From: Polyangiaceae bacterium
GTDB lineage: Bacteria > Myxococcota_A > Polyangia > Polyangiales > Polyangiaceae
Direction of reading: 5' to 3'
Assembly: GCA_013361525.1 (NCBI GenBank)
Contig: JABFXY010000101.1
Location: 60,161 to 124,160 of the forward strand
DNA length: 64,000 bases
This document shows positions 1-7,792 of the stretch, piece by piece. The stretch's first letter is position 1. Every line of letters begins with the position of its first letter. The notes under the pieces are model-generated. The model saw nothing but the letters and a program-made list of their open reading frames with translations. It did no database searches and was not told the origin of the DNA. The translations under genes and the position numbers were made by a program.

Positions 1-40
1 CGATGCCTCCCAGCCCGAGCATCAGCGTGCGTCGTCGCAT
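1..40 (-). CDS. N-terminal fragment of a leftward gene with a Tat-like signal start (partial)
   Basis: An ATG on the minus strand at 40-38 opens a frame running off the left edge and reading MRRRTLMLGLGGI. The run of arginines followed by a hydrophobic stretch is how twin-arginine or Sec signal peptides begin. Only 13 residues are present, so no function can be given. No strong Shine-Dalgarno precedes the ATG. The next genes to the right point the same way but are about 950 bp distant, so this gene would need its own promoter in the repeat-rich DNA that follows. Confidence 0.35.
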   Translation of the reverse strand, partial: MRRRTLMLGLGGI

Positions 41-100
41 GGCGCAATGGACTCGATGGGCGTCCAATGTTTGGGTATCTGCGCGAGGGCGTCAGTCCAC

Positions 101-170
101 GGCAAATCCGGGACGGGCAAGCCGGGACGGGCATGCCGGCGCGGCAAGCCGGGCGCGGCAAATCCAGGCC
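101..170. repeat. Five 14-bp tandem repeats
   Basis: Five consecutive 14-bp units start at 101, 115, 129, 143 and 157. They follow the pattern GGCAAnCCGGGAC with one or two changes each. The regular phase over 70 bp shows a true tandem array. It lies just upstream of the leftward signal-peptide gene, so it could sit in that gene's promoter region. Confidence 0.75.
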
Positions 171-181
171 CGACTGATGGC

Positions 182-385
182 GTGACAAAACCCGCCTGGT
201 TCGCGGTTACTCACCCGACTTTTGTCGCCAGTCGAGCGCGTATCGGGCGTGGTTATCGCGCTGTTACAGGTCTTCGTTCTGCCGGGACCAAACATTTCAG
301 GGCGCCGGGGAGACGGGTAGACATCGAGGGTCCGCTGCCACCACAAAAGTGGGTGGGTAACGGGCAACCAGTCGAGTTTCGTCAC
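182..385. repeat. Long imperfect inverted repeat (two about 50-bp arms)
   Basis: The left arm (182-231) and the reverse complement of the right arm (335-385) align over about 50 bp, starting GTGAC(A/G)AAAC(C/T)CG and including GTTAC(T/C)CACCC and ACTTTTGT. By eye about 40 of 50 positions agree. A loop of about 103 bp separates the arms. It could be two inverted copies of a dispersed repeat, a MITE-like element or a large RNA hairpin; no transposase or target duplication is evident. Confidence 0.6.
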
Positions 386-495
386 ATGGTCGCGGGCGGC
401 CGTAGGGTGGAGCCCGCGACGCGCGGCCGGCCGCAAAACCGCCGGCGGCAGTGCCATAGGGTACGCTCGATGGCGAGGACCGCGAAGGCCGAACC

Positions 496-663
496 GAAGT
501 GGCTACCTTCAGTCTGAACCCCGGTACTTCGGTTCGCGGATTGCGGTGATAATCGCGTCGGTTAGCGCGAGCTCCGCGTGGATTCATCGAATCCGCGACG
601 ACCACGAATCGAAGTTGCGGTGTTGAGTCTGAACATAGGCACTTCGGATCGCGGAGTCATCAC
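496..663. repeat. Two diverged copies of a about 55-bp repeat
   Basis: Copies start at 496 and 611, both with GAAGT, and share AGTCTGAAC, (G/T)(A/C)ACTTCGG and TCGCGGA. On the + strand both read the peptide pattern E-V-A-x-x-S-L-N-x-G-T-S-x-R-G, and many differences fall at third codon positions. The first copy runs into a stop three codons after RG (RGLR stop), whereas the second stays open. This may be a repeated coding fragment or an intergenic repeat family. Confidence 0.6.
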
Positions 664-691
664 GGTTCTTTCTCCTATCGACGGAGCTAAC

Positions 692-776
692 GGTGGGCGC
701 CGGTGGGCCAAGTGGCGCCGGTGGGCCAAGCGGTGGCGGTGGGGCGAGTGGCGGCGGTGGGCCAAGCGGTGGCGGC
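692..776. repeat. Low-complexity GGTGGGCCAAG-type run
   Basis: A degenerate tandem of about 12-15 bp units (GGTGGGCCAAG, GCGGTGGCGGT, GGGGCGAGTGGC) covers this stretch. It generates the Trp/Arg-rich and His/Arg-rich reading frames seen on both strands, which I do not regard as genes. Confidence 0.7.
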
Positions 777-862
777 GCGCGAGGCAAAGGCGATCGCAAA
801 TCGGGCTGATCGCGGGGCAGCCGCGCCCGTGGGCGATCGGTGCCCGTGGGCGCGTCGACGTC

Positions 863-943
863 CCAAGCCGCGCGTCTGAGCGTGGTCGACCGCGCATCGA
901 CTCGTGGCCGCGCGGCTTGGCTTGGTCGACCGCGCATCCACTC
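863..943. repeat. Short inverted and direct repeats beyond the antiporter gene
   Basis: A perfect 12-bp inverted repeat, CCAAGCCGCGCG (863-874) and CGCGCGGCTTGG (909-920), is interleaved with a 21-bp direct repeat beginning TGGTCGACCGCGCATC (883-903 and 923-943, one mismatch). The hairpin could end transcription of the leftward antiporter operon, whose stop is at 996, but there is no T-run. Confidence 0.5.
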
Positions 944-995
944 CCTATCCGGACGCCGTTCAACGGTCGCTATGCGCGCCGCCCCTCACCGCTCC

Positions 996-2681
996 TCACG
1001 CGCCTACCTCCGCCCGAACCCAATCGCGAGCTCGGTCCAGCTGATCCGACGTGGCGCCGAAGGTCTTCAGGATGTGCGCGGTCATCGCGAAAGCGACCTC
1101 GGCCTCGGCGGTGACGATGAACTGCGCACCCGCGCGGCGGAGGGAGGGGATCTCTCCCAGGTAAGTGGTGCGCGTGAGAATGAGGATGTCGGGATTGATG
1201 GCGTGCGCCTGGCGGACGACGGCATCGGGGGAGCCGGACGCGGCGAAGATGAGGCTCGCCGAGTTGCGAATACCTGCGTGCTCGAGGACCTCGCTCTGGG
1301 ATGCGTCGCCATAAACGGCGTGGATGCCCTCAAGGTTGAGCTTTTTGACGGTTTCGTGATTGAGCTCGATGACTGTGGGGACGAGGTTGTTTTCTCGCAG
1401 GAGGGTGGTGACCATTCGGCCGATAGGCCCATAACCGACGACGATGGTCCGCTGCTCGGGCTCGACGATCGGGACGTGCAAGGGCTCACCGGTGTCGCGC
1501 GCGCGCGACGGAAGAATGCGCGCGAGCGGCTCGACGAGCCGATAGAAGACCGGGTTGAGCATGATGGAGACGATCGAGGCGACGACGAGGGCTTGTGTCG
1601 CCGAATCCGGCAGGACGTGAAGCTGCCTGCCGAGCGCCGCGAGCATGAAGGAGAACTCACCAATTTGCGCCAATGACACGGCGACCGTCGCGGCGATCTT
1701 CGGCGGATAACGGAGCGCCCAAACGACGAACAGGGCCGCGATCGGTTTTCCCAGCAGGATGATCGCGAGGGTGCCGGCCACGAGCCCCAGATTGGAGGTG
1801 AGCTGCGTCGGGTCGAGCAGCATGCCCATGGAGACGAAGAAAAGCACCGCGAAGGCGTCGCGCATGGGCAGAGCCTCGGACGCGGCGCGCGTGCTGAACT
1901 CCGATTGGCCGACGACCATCCCGGCGAGGAAGGCGCCGAGGGCCATCGAGGCGCCGAAGAGCTTCGCGGCGCCGACCGCGATTCCGAGCGCAATGACGAG
2001 AACCGTGAGCGTGAAGAGCTCGCGTGATCGAAGCTTGGCGACCTGATTGAGGATCAGCGGAATCGCCCGCTGCCCGAAGAACAACGTGAAGGCGATGAGG
2101 GCGCCGATCTTGAGAAGGGCCAGGCCGATGGAGAGGATCGCGCCCGTCGCGCCCGCTTCTTGGACGACCAGGATCGGGAGCATGACGAGGACGAGAACCG
2201 TGAAGAGGTCCTCGACCAGGAGCCACCCGACCGCGATATGCCCTGCAGGCGTGTGGAGCGCGTGATGGTCGCCGAGCAATCGCAAGAGGACGACGGTGCT
2301 CGCGACGGAGATCGCGAGGCCGAAGACGAGGCCTTGCACCAGGGTCCACCCAAACAGATGCGTCAAGAGGACGCCGAGCAACGTCGCAATCGCGATCTGG
2401 ACGACGGCGCCGGGAATGGCGATACGCCGCACCGCGGTGAGCTCTTTGACGTGAAAGTGCAGCCCGACGCCGAACATGAGCAGGATGACGCCGACCTCGG
2501 CGAGCTGCTCGGCAATTTCCGGATGCGCGATGAATCCGGGCGTGAAGGGCCCGATGATGACACCGGCGAGGAGGTACCCCACAATGGGCGAGAGCCGTAG
2601 TCGCTGACTCAAATACCCGAAGGCGAGGGCCGCTCCGAGGCCGCTCGTCAACGTGAGAATGAGGTCGAGGTTGTGCGGCAT
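996..2681 (-). CDS. ybaL: Kef/YbaL-type monovalent cation:proton antiporter
   Basis: This 561-residue inner-membrane protein belongs to the CPA2 family and exchanges K+/Na+ for protons. Roughly the first 390 residues are a dense series of about 12 hydrophobic helices, including the conserved GYLLAGVIIGP segment near residue 36 and VGVILLMFGVGL. After the membrane domain comes a TrkA-N (RCK) nucleotide-binding domain with the Rossmann loop GYGPIG at about residue 417. Length and order match YbaL/RosB (about 558 residues). The gene starts 6 bp after the stop of the FAD enzyme gene and is probably co-transcribed with it. The transported ion cannot be read from sequence. Confidence 0.85.
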   Translation of the reverse strand: MPHNLDLILTLTSGLGAALAFGYLSQRLRLSPIVGYLLAGVIIGPFTPGFIAHPEIAEQLAEVGVILLMFGVGLHFHVKELTAVRRIAIPGAVVQIAIATLLGVLLTHLFGWTLVQGLVFGLAISVASTVVLLRLLGDHHALHTPAGHIAVGWLLVEDLFTVLVLVMLPILVVQEAGATGAILSIGLALLKIGALIAFTLFFGQRAIPLILNQVAKLRSRELFTLTVLVIALGIAVGAAKLFGASMALGAFLAGMVVGQSEFSTRAASEALPMRDAFAVLFFVSMGMLLDPTQLTSNLGLVAGTLAIILLGKPIAALFVVWALRYPPKIAATVAVSLAQIGEFSFMLAALGRQLHVLPDSATQALVVASIVSIMLNPVFYRLVEPLARILPSRARDTGEPLHVPIVEPEQRTIVVGYGPIGRMVTTLLRENNLVPTVIELNHETVKKLNLEGIHAVYGDASQSEVLEHAGIRNSASLIFAASGSPDAVVRQAHAINPDILILTRTTYLGEIPSLRRAGAQFIVTAEAEVAFAMTAHILKTFGATSDQLDRARDWVRAEVGA

Positions 2682-2687
2682 CTCGGA

Positions 2688-4046
2688 TCAGGCTGCCCTT
2701 CGCGCGGCGACCTCCTGAATGGCTTTGGCGCAGGCCCGACCGCTGCGGACGGCGCCCTCCTGCAAACCGAAGAACGGCTGGTCGGTCCAATCGCCGGCGA
2801 CGAAAAAGTTCTCGATCGGAGTGGCATTGGCGAGCCGCCGGGAGAGCGTTCCGGGCGTGGGGCTGACGAGGTCGTCGTGTCGAAGGACGACGCTCTTCAC
2901 GACGTTCTCCGGTCGCACCTCGGGCTCGACCTTCCGAAGATCCGCGAGGACCCTCGCAATGAGGAACTCGTCGGAGCTCTCTTTCAGCTCGTCGGTGGCA
3001 GGCGCGAGCACGGAAAGGCGGCTGCCGCGCGCGTCGGGATACGCCGTCGTCGCTTGATCCTGATACGCGACGGGGACGCCGTTCGCGAGCAGTGTATAGG
3101 TGGTCGAGTCGACGACTTTGCAATCGAACCAGAGCTGGACCGAATAGGCGGAGCAATAGGAGATCTGCTTCAATCGCCGAAACGGCTCCTCATTGGCGAT
3201 CGCGGGCGGCAACAGCTTGCCGAGCGCGAAGCAGGGAATCGCGGCGACGAACACATCTGCGTGAATGCGCTCGTCACCGATCTCCACGAAGGTGATCCGC
3301 TGCTGGCCTCGATGGGCCTCGTAGCCTATGCGCGAGACGGTCGCGCGCGTGCGTATCTGCGCGCCGCGATCGGTGAGATATCGGCCGAGGGGTGCAAAGA
3401 TCGTTTGATCGCGCGGGCCGTTGTACCCGGCGAGATGCGTCTCCGTCGGCGCTTTGAGCACGTGATGAATCAGCTCGAGCAGCGCGAATGCGGAGCATTG
3501 CTCGGGCTCGGTGAAATGGAGCGCGCGACAGAGAGGACGCAGCAGCCGCTCCATCAGGATGGGGTTGCCGCTCGCCCGCGCCCACCACCCGGCGACGGTC
3601 TCGAGGTCGTACCGAGCGCGGAGCTGATCGAATCGATGCAACGTCGGCGCGACGAGCGGGACGACACCGAGCTTGTCGAAGGGGCCGAGGTATTCGTTGT
3701 TTCCGAAGATGCCCGCGAGCGTCGCCGCCGCAGCGCGCAGCGGATCGATGCCGAACGTCGCGCGCGCCGGGCCGACGAGATCCTGGAAGCGGATCTCGTT
3801 CGTCCAAGCGAGGACTTCGCGGGGCTCCCGGCCGATCTCGCTGAGGAGCTTGCGAACCTCCGAATAGGCGCCGAGGTGCACCTGCAGGCCCTGCTCGATC
3901 CAATCGGCATCCCCGTCACGGCATGTGGAGGCTCGCCCCCCCAAGAACGGGGCCGACTCCAGCAGTGTGATCTGGTGCCTCGCATCGACGAGGCTCTTCG
4001 CGCACGCGAGCCCCGATAGCCCTCCGCCGACAATCGCGATGTGCAT
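2688..4046 (-). CDS. FAD-dependent desaturase/amine-oxidase-family enzyme
   Basis: The protein starts MHIAIVGGGLSGLACAKSL, a classic N-terminal GxGxxG dinucleotide-binding fold, followed by LLESAPFLGGRAS, the second FAD motif of the phytoene desaturase/amine oxidase family. The C-terminal motif FFVAGDWTDQPFFGLQEGAVRSG closes the FAD site. Length is 452 residues with this start; an ATG 30 bases further upstream (4076) would add ten residues before the fold and is less likely. The family includes phytoene/zeta-carotene desaturases and the squalene-associated HpnE, and the sequence resembles that carotenoid/hopanoid branch, but no carotenoid or hopanoid gene is adjacent. Substrate unknown. It is the first gene of a two-gene leftward operon with the antiporter. 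Confidence 0.75.
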   Translation of the reverse strand: MHIAIVGGGLSGLACAKSLVDARHQITLLESAPFLGGRASTCRDGDADWIEQGLQVHLGAYSEVRKLLSEIGREPREVLAWTNEIRFQDLVGPARATFGIDPLRAAAATLAGIFGNNEYLGPFDKLGVVPLVAPTLHRFDQLRARYDLETVAGWWARASGNPILMERLLRPLCRALHFTEPEQCSAFALLELIHHVLKAPTETHLAGYNGPRDQTIFAPLGRYLTDRGAQIRTRATVSRIGYEAHRGQQRITFVEIGDERIHADVFVAAIPCFALGKLLPPAIANEEPFRRLKQISYCSAYSVQLWFDCKVVDSTTYTLLANGVPVAYQDQATTAYPDARGSRLSVLAPATDELKESSDEFLIARVLADLRKVEPEVRPENVVKSVVLRHDDLVSPTPGTLSRRLANATPIENFFVAGDWTDQPFFGLQEGAVRSGRACAKAIQEVAARRAA

Positions 4047-4156
4047 CGATGACAACAGCGGCAAGAAGCCGACCAAGGGCGGCAGCGCTCGAACGAACGT
4101 CTTTAAAAGGTGCGGGCAGGCAAGTACGCTCGCTTCACTTGGAGGGTCTTCGGCCT

Positions 4157-6178
4157 ATGTGGAAGCTCGAGCGCACGGTCTTCTTTTCGGTGATGGGGTT
4201 GAGCCTCCTCATCGGCTGCTCGGACGGAACGACGTCCGGCGGCGGTCCTCCGGTCGGTGGAGGCGGCAGCGACGCGACGGGAGCCGGCGGTCCGGGCGGC
4301 CAAGGCGGCGAGGATTGCCAATTCGGCTGCGGTAACGGCGGCGAGGGCGCGCAGCAGGGGTTCCTGATGCTCGAGCCGCAAAACCCGGTCATCGATATCG
4401 TGGACGGCGCGGTGATGCCGCTGACGTTCACCGTCACGCAGAACGGGGACGACGTGACGGACCAGGTCAGCTGGTTCTTCGATCGACCCGACATCGGCCT
4501 GATCGACGACGGAACGGGCATCTTCGATCCGGGAGGGGTGGTCGGCGGCATCGGCAACCTGAAGGTGGCGCTCGGCAATGGAGAGGCCGCGACTACGGTC
4601 ACCGTGAACATCTCGAAGACGGTGAACACGGGTGGGATCTCTGCTGGAGACATCGCGATCCTCGATGCGCCGTCGGGAGGCGCGGATCCGTCGATGCAGG
4701 TCCTCTATCCGTACGACGAGACCGTCTTCCCACTCGGTGTGCTCGCGCCCGAGATCATGTGGAACGGCACGCAGGGCGGAGACATCTACAAGCTCAGCAT
4801 CAACGAAGCCCATTACCATTACGTCGAGTACTTCACGGCGGCGCCCCCGAGCCGTCACCTCATTGCGGAGGTCGATTGGGCCGCTATCGAGAACTCCGGC
4901 ACGGGCCCGCAGACCGATCCGACGATGGTCTCGCTGACGCGGCTTTCGGGCGGCGTCGCATACCAGCCGGTGACACGAACCTGGCGCATCGCGCAGGGCA
5001 AGCTGAAGGGCGCGGTCTACTATTGGGAATTGCCGGACGTCTGCGGCGGCAACGAAAACGGGCGCATCCTCCGCATCAAACCCGACTCCCCGAACACCGA
5101 CGAGTTTTTCCAGCCGGGGACGTGCTGGGGTTGTCACACGGTGAGCCGCGACGGGACGCAGATGATGGCGACCCTCGACAACGCGACGCCGTTTCCGCAA
5201 ATCACGGTCGACCTGACCCAAGAGCCCGCTACCTACGGCAACATCCAGCCGCCGGGCGCGACGGGCGGGACGTTCTCCGCGTTCAACGACACCGGCAGCA
5301 AGATCCTCGTGAGCGACGACGGAAACTGGCAAACCGGTACGACCGCGCTCCGCATCATCGACTCCGCGAACGGCGCGATCTTGAATCCCAATGCGATCGG
5401 CAACAACTGTGCGGAGCCGGCGTGGTCGCCCGACGGCAAGAAGATCGCGGCGATCTGCGGCGTCACCAACAGTTGGGTGTTCGACTCGTATCAAGGTGAG
5501 CTGGTCACGGCGGACGTCGGCGCGGACGGCGTCTCGGTCTCGAGCCCGGTGACGATCGTGTCCCAAGCCGCGGGCGTCGGCAGGCCGGCGTACCCGAGCT
5601 TCTCACCGGGGTCCGAATACATTGCTTATGGCAGGCCCACGCAGGGCTCGCGTTCCACGGGCAATGGCAAGATCTGGCTGACCAGGCCGGACGGCACCGA
5701 CAACAAAGAGCTGACGACCGCGAGCAGCGACGACCGAAGCTTCAATCCGGTGTTCGCGCCCTTGCGCGCGGGTGGCTACTTCTGGCTCGTGTTCATCTCG
5801 AGGCGCGATTACGGCAATCGCCTCGTCGGCGCGAACCGGCAGCAATTGTGGATCACCGCGATCAGCGATCCGCCGTCCGCCGCCGACCCGTCGCACCCGC
5901 CGTTCTACATGCGCGGCCAGGAAGACTGCGGAAAGAGCGAAAACGCCTATTTTGCGCTCGAGCCGTGCAAGCAGGTCGGTGAGTCGTGCGAATCGGGCGT
6001 CGACTGCTGCAATGGGCAATGCGTTCAGGATCCGAATACGGGCGAGCTCGTCTGCGGGGAGCCGCCGCCTCCGGGTGAATGCTCGGAAGACGGCAATGCC
6101 TGCGTGGAGACGGCCGATTGCTGCAACCCGGATTCGATCTGCATCGACGGCTTCTGCCAGCAGCCGCCGCCAACGTGA
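4157..6178 (+). CDS. Lipoprotein with beta-propeller (PD40-like) repeats, a CXXCH haem motif and a Cys-rich tail
   Basis: The ATG at 4157 follows GGAGG at 4141-4145 and gives a signal peptide ending LLIG-C21, a lipobox. A Gly-rich spacer, an Ig-like stretch and a TolB/PD40-type propeller follow (SPDGKKIAAIC; SFSPGSEYIAYG). CWGCH at residues 323-327 is a c-type haem attachment motif. The last about 70 residues hold two CCxxxxxC disulfide-like repeats (ESGVDCCNGQC, ETADCCNPDSIC). Mature length is about 653 residues, outside the cytoplasm. Such propeller-plus-single-CXXCH proteins are typical of myxobacterial secretomes, with roles not established. A longer frame begins at 4049, but the earlier residues look like leader, not signal peptide. 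Confidence 0.75.
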   Translation: MWKLERTVFFSVMGLSLLIGCSDGTTSGGGPPVGGGGSDATGAGGPGGQGGEDCQFGCGNGGEGAQQGFLMLEPQNPVIDIVDGAVMPLTFTVTQNGDDVTDQVSWFFDRPDIGLIDDGTGIFDPGGVVGGIGNLKVALGNGEAATTVTVNISKTVNTGGISAGDIAILDAPSGGADPSMQVLYPYDETVFPLGVLAPEIMWNGTQGGDIYKLSINEAHYHYVEYFTAAPPSRHLIAEVDWAAIENSGTGPQTDPTMVSLTRLSGGVAYQPVTRTWRIAQGKLKGAVYYWELPDVCGGNENGRILRIKPDSPNTDEFFQPGTCWGCHTVSRDGTQMMATLDNATPFPQITVDLTQEPATYGNIQPPGATGGTFSAFNDTGSKILVSDDGNWQTGTTALRIIDSANGAILNPNAIGNNCAEPAWSPDGKKIAAICGVTNSWVFDSYQGELVTADVGADGVSVSSPVTIVSQAAGVGRPAYPSFSPGSEYIAYGRPTQGSRSTGNGKIWLTRPDGTDNKELTTASSDDRSFNPVFAPLRAGGYFWLVFISRRDYGNRLVGANRQQLWITAISDPPSAADPSHPPFYMRGQEDCGKSENAYFALEPCKQVGESCESGVDCCNGQCVQDPNTGELVCGEPPPPGECSEDGNACVETADCCNPDSICIDGFCQQPPPT

Positions 6179-6189
6179 GATGACGAATC

Positions 6190-6223
6190 GTTCGGCGCGG
6201 CATCGGGGGGTGCCGTGCCGAAC
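6190..6223. terminator. Bidirectional hairpin between convergent genes
   Basis: GTTCGGCGCGGCA (6190-6202) pairs with TGCCGTGCCGAAC (6211-6223) over 13 bp with one G-U pair and an 8-base loop. It lies between the stops of two converging genes (6178 and 6237). There is no clear U-tract, so it may act with Rho or only protect 3' ends. Confidence 0.6.
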
Positions 6224-6236
6224 GAGCCCGACGGGT

Positions 6237-7001
6237 TCAAGCGGCGAGAAAGCCCCCGTCGACCGAGAGCGGCGCTCCCGTGACGTAACCCGCTCCTTCC
6301 GAACAAAGCCAGAGCGCGGCGCCCGCAATCTCTTCCTCGGTCGCCATGCGGCCCATCGGATGTTGCGCGACGAGCGCGCCGACGATTTCGGGGACGAACG
6401 CCTCGGCCTGTTTCATTGCAGGGGTCGCCGTGGCGCCGGCGCAAATCGCATTTACACGAATGCCGCGCGTCGCGTATTCGAGCGCGACCGAACGGGTCAA
6501 TCCCACGACGGCATGTTTGGATGCGACATAAGCGTGGTGTGCAGGTTTGCCTGCCGCACCGTAGATCGAGCCGATGTTGACGATGGCCCCGCCGCCGGTC
6601 GCGAGCATCGCCGGGATTTCGTAGCGCATCGCGAGCCATACGCCGCGCGCATTGACGGCCAGGACGCGATCCCAAACGGATTGATCGGTGCCTTCCAAAG
6701 GAGCCATATCGCCGCCGATGCCGGCGCTGTTCACCGCGAAGTCGAGACGGCCGAAGCGCTCGACGCCCTCGGAGACGGCCGCAGCCATCGATGATTCGTC
6801 GGCCACGTCGGTCGATACCCAATGCGCAACCGCGCCTTCGCGTGCAACCCGCTCGCACGCATTTTTCCCGGCCTCCGCGCCGCGGGCAGCGAGGATGACC
6901 GACGCACCTGATCGCGCGAATGCGATCGCCGTCGCGAGCCCGATCCCGGAAGTACCACCGGTGACGAGCGCGACCTTTCCTTTGAAGTCGTAATGAACCA
7001 T
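6237..7001 (-). CDS. Short-chain dehydrogenase/reductase (classical SDR)
   Basis: This is a 254-residue NAD(P)-dependent oxidoreductase. TGGTSGIG at residues 14-21 is the cofactor loop, NSAG is the structural motif, an IGS strand supplies the catalytic serine, and YVASK gives the catalytic Tyr and Lys. The C-terminal end, SVDGGFLAA, is typical of the FabG-like branch. The gene starts 22 bp after the stop of the TetR regulator, so the two form an operon that the regulator probably represses. The substrate is not predictable. Confidence 0.85.
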   Translation of the reverse strand: MVHYDFKGKVALVTGGTSGIGLATAIAFARSGASVILAARGAEAGKNACERVAREGAVAHWVSTDVADESSMAAAVSEGVERFGRLDFAVNSAGIGGDMAPLEGTDQSVWDRVLAVNARGVWLAMRYEIPAMLATGGGAIVNIGSIYGAAGKPAHHAYVASKHAVVGLTRSVALEYATRGIRVNAICAGATATPAMKQAEAFVPEIVGALVAQHPMGRMATEEEIAGAALWLCSEGAGYVTGAPLSVDGGFLAA

Positions 7002-7023
7002 TCGAATCTTCCTCTCCTTGCTC

Positions 7024-7689
7024 TCAGTCCGCGGACGAATCGAGCCCCCCTCGAATCAGCGCAACGGCCTGGGCGGCGAGCCGCGCCCGGCGTTTGGGGC
7101 CGAGCTTCTTTCGCAATGCCTCCGACGCGAGCACCTCGTGGAGCTCCGCGCCGAGCTCGTGAAGCACGATGTCCGTCAATCCCCGTCCGATGATCGCGTT
7201 CACGAGCCGAGCGCTCAGCGCGAGATCGAGACTCTTCGATAGAGCGCCGGTCTTTTGACCTCGGTCGAGGAGCGCACCGATCTCGGCAATGCCCGCATCA
7301 CAAATCGATCGGTGTAAGCCGCGAACCTCCGCGATCGCCGTCGGGTCCGCCGCAGCTGCCGCGAGCCGTGCGAGCTCCGGGTGCTCGACGAGGAATGCCA
7401 TGCCGCGCTCGACGACCGTCTCGAGCACACGCCAGAAGTCCGCATCGGCGTCGACGTCTCCCAGGAACGCGCGCTTGCGACGCGGTACTTCGTCGGTGAG
7501 CAGCCACCGATACAGATCGAGCTTGTCCTCGAAGTATTGATAGAAGCTGCCCTTCGGAATCGAGGCGCGACGCGCGATCTGCGACAGCGACGCCTCCGCG
7601 TACGTTCGGTCGGCGAACTCGCGAATGGCCTCCCGCACGAGCCGGTCTCGGCGCTCGGCGGGAAGTCGGAAGAATGTGTCCTTCGGCAT
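7024..7689 (-). CDS. TetR-family transcription regulator of the SDR operon
   Basis: The protein has 221 residues. The N-terminal helix-turn-helix covers about residues 33-57 (LSQIARRASIPKGSFYQYF), with the PKGSFYQYF recognition helix characteristic of TetR proteins. The C-terminal ligand domain is not assignable. It is first in a two-gene leftward operon with the SDR. A perfect palindrome 19 bp upstream of its start is a likely autoregulatory operator. TetR-SDR pairs usually respond to the reductase substrate or a xenobiotic; here that is inference. Confidence 0.85.
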   Translation of the reverse strand: MPKDTFFRLPAERRDRLVREAIREFADRTYAEASLSQIARRASIPKGSFYQYFEDKLDLYRWLLTDEVPRRKRAFLGDVDADADFWRVLETVVERGMAFLVEHPELARLAAAAADPTAIAEVRGLHRSICDAGIAEIGALLDRGQKTGALSKSLDLALSARLVNAIIGRGLTDIVLHELGAELHEVLASEALRKKLGPKRRARLAAQAVALIRGGLDSSAD

Positions 7690-7700
7690 GCGACCGCGCA

Positions 7701-7719
7701 GTCATATGACCGATCGGTC
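7701..7719. promoter_or_regulatory. Probable TetR operator between the tetR gene and uvrA
   Basis: GACCGATCGGTC at 7708-7719 is a perfect 12-bp palindrome, overlapped on its left by GTCATATGAC (7701-7710), also palindromic. It sits 12-30 bp upstream of the leftward TetR start and about 75 bp upstream of uvrA. The ACCGATCGGT core resembles operators of QacR/AcrR-like TetR regulators. Confidence 0.6.
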
Positions 7720-7792
7720 GCACCACGCAAGGACTGCTCATGCGAGCAGTTTTAGTCTCGCGCGCCGGCTGCCCTTTGCTAGGGTTCGGCCC

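Larger units (their letters stand above)
41..995. other. Repeat-rich intergenic region without a supported gene
   Basis: About 950 bp lie between a leftward gene start and the end of the antiporter gene. The short overlapping ORFs on both strands are Arg/Pro/His-rich, match no family I recognise, and arise from repeats. The stretch contains a 14-bp tandem array, a pair of 50-bp inverted arms, two copies of a 55-bp repeat, a GGTGGGCCAAG-type low-complexity run and a set of short direct and inverted repeats. Each is listed separately. Confidence 0.7.

Noticed and set aside
1..1114. Long overlapping reading frames on both strands of the first kilobase
   Set aside because: They are Arg/Pro/His/Trp-rich, arise from tandem and inverted repeats, and have no family motifs or credible initiation sites.
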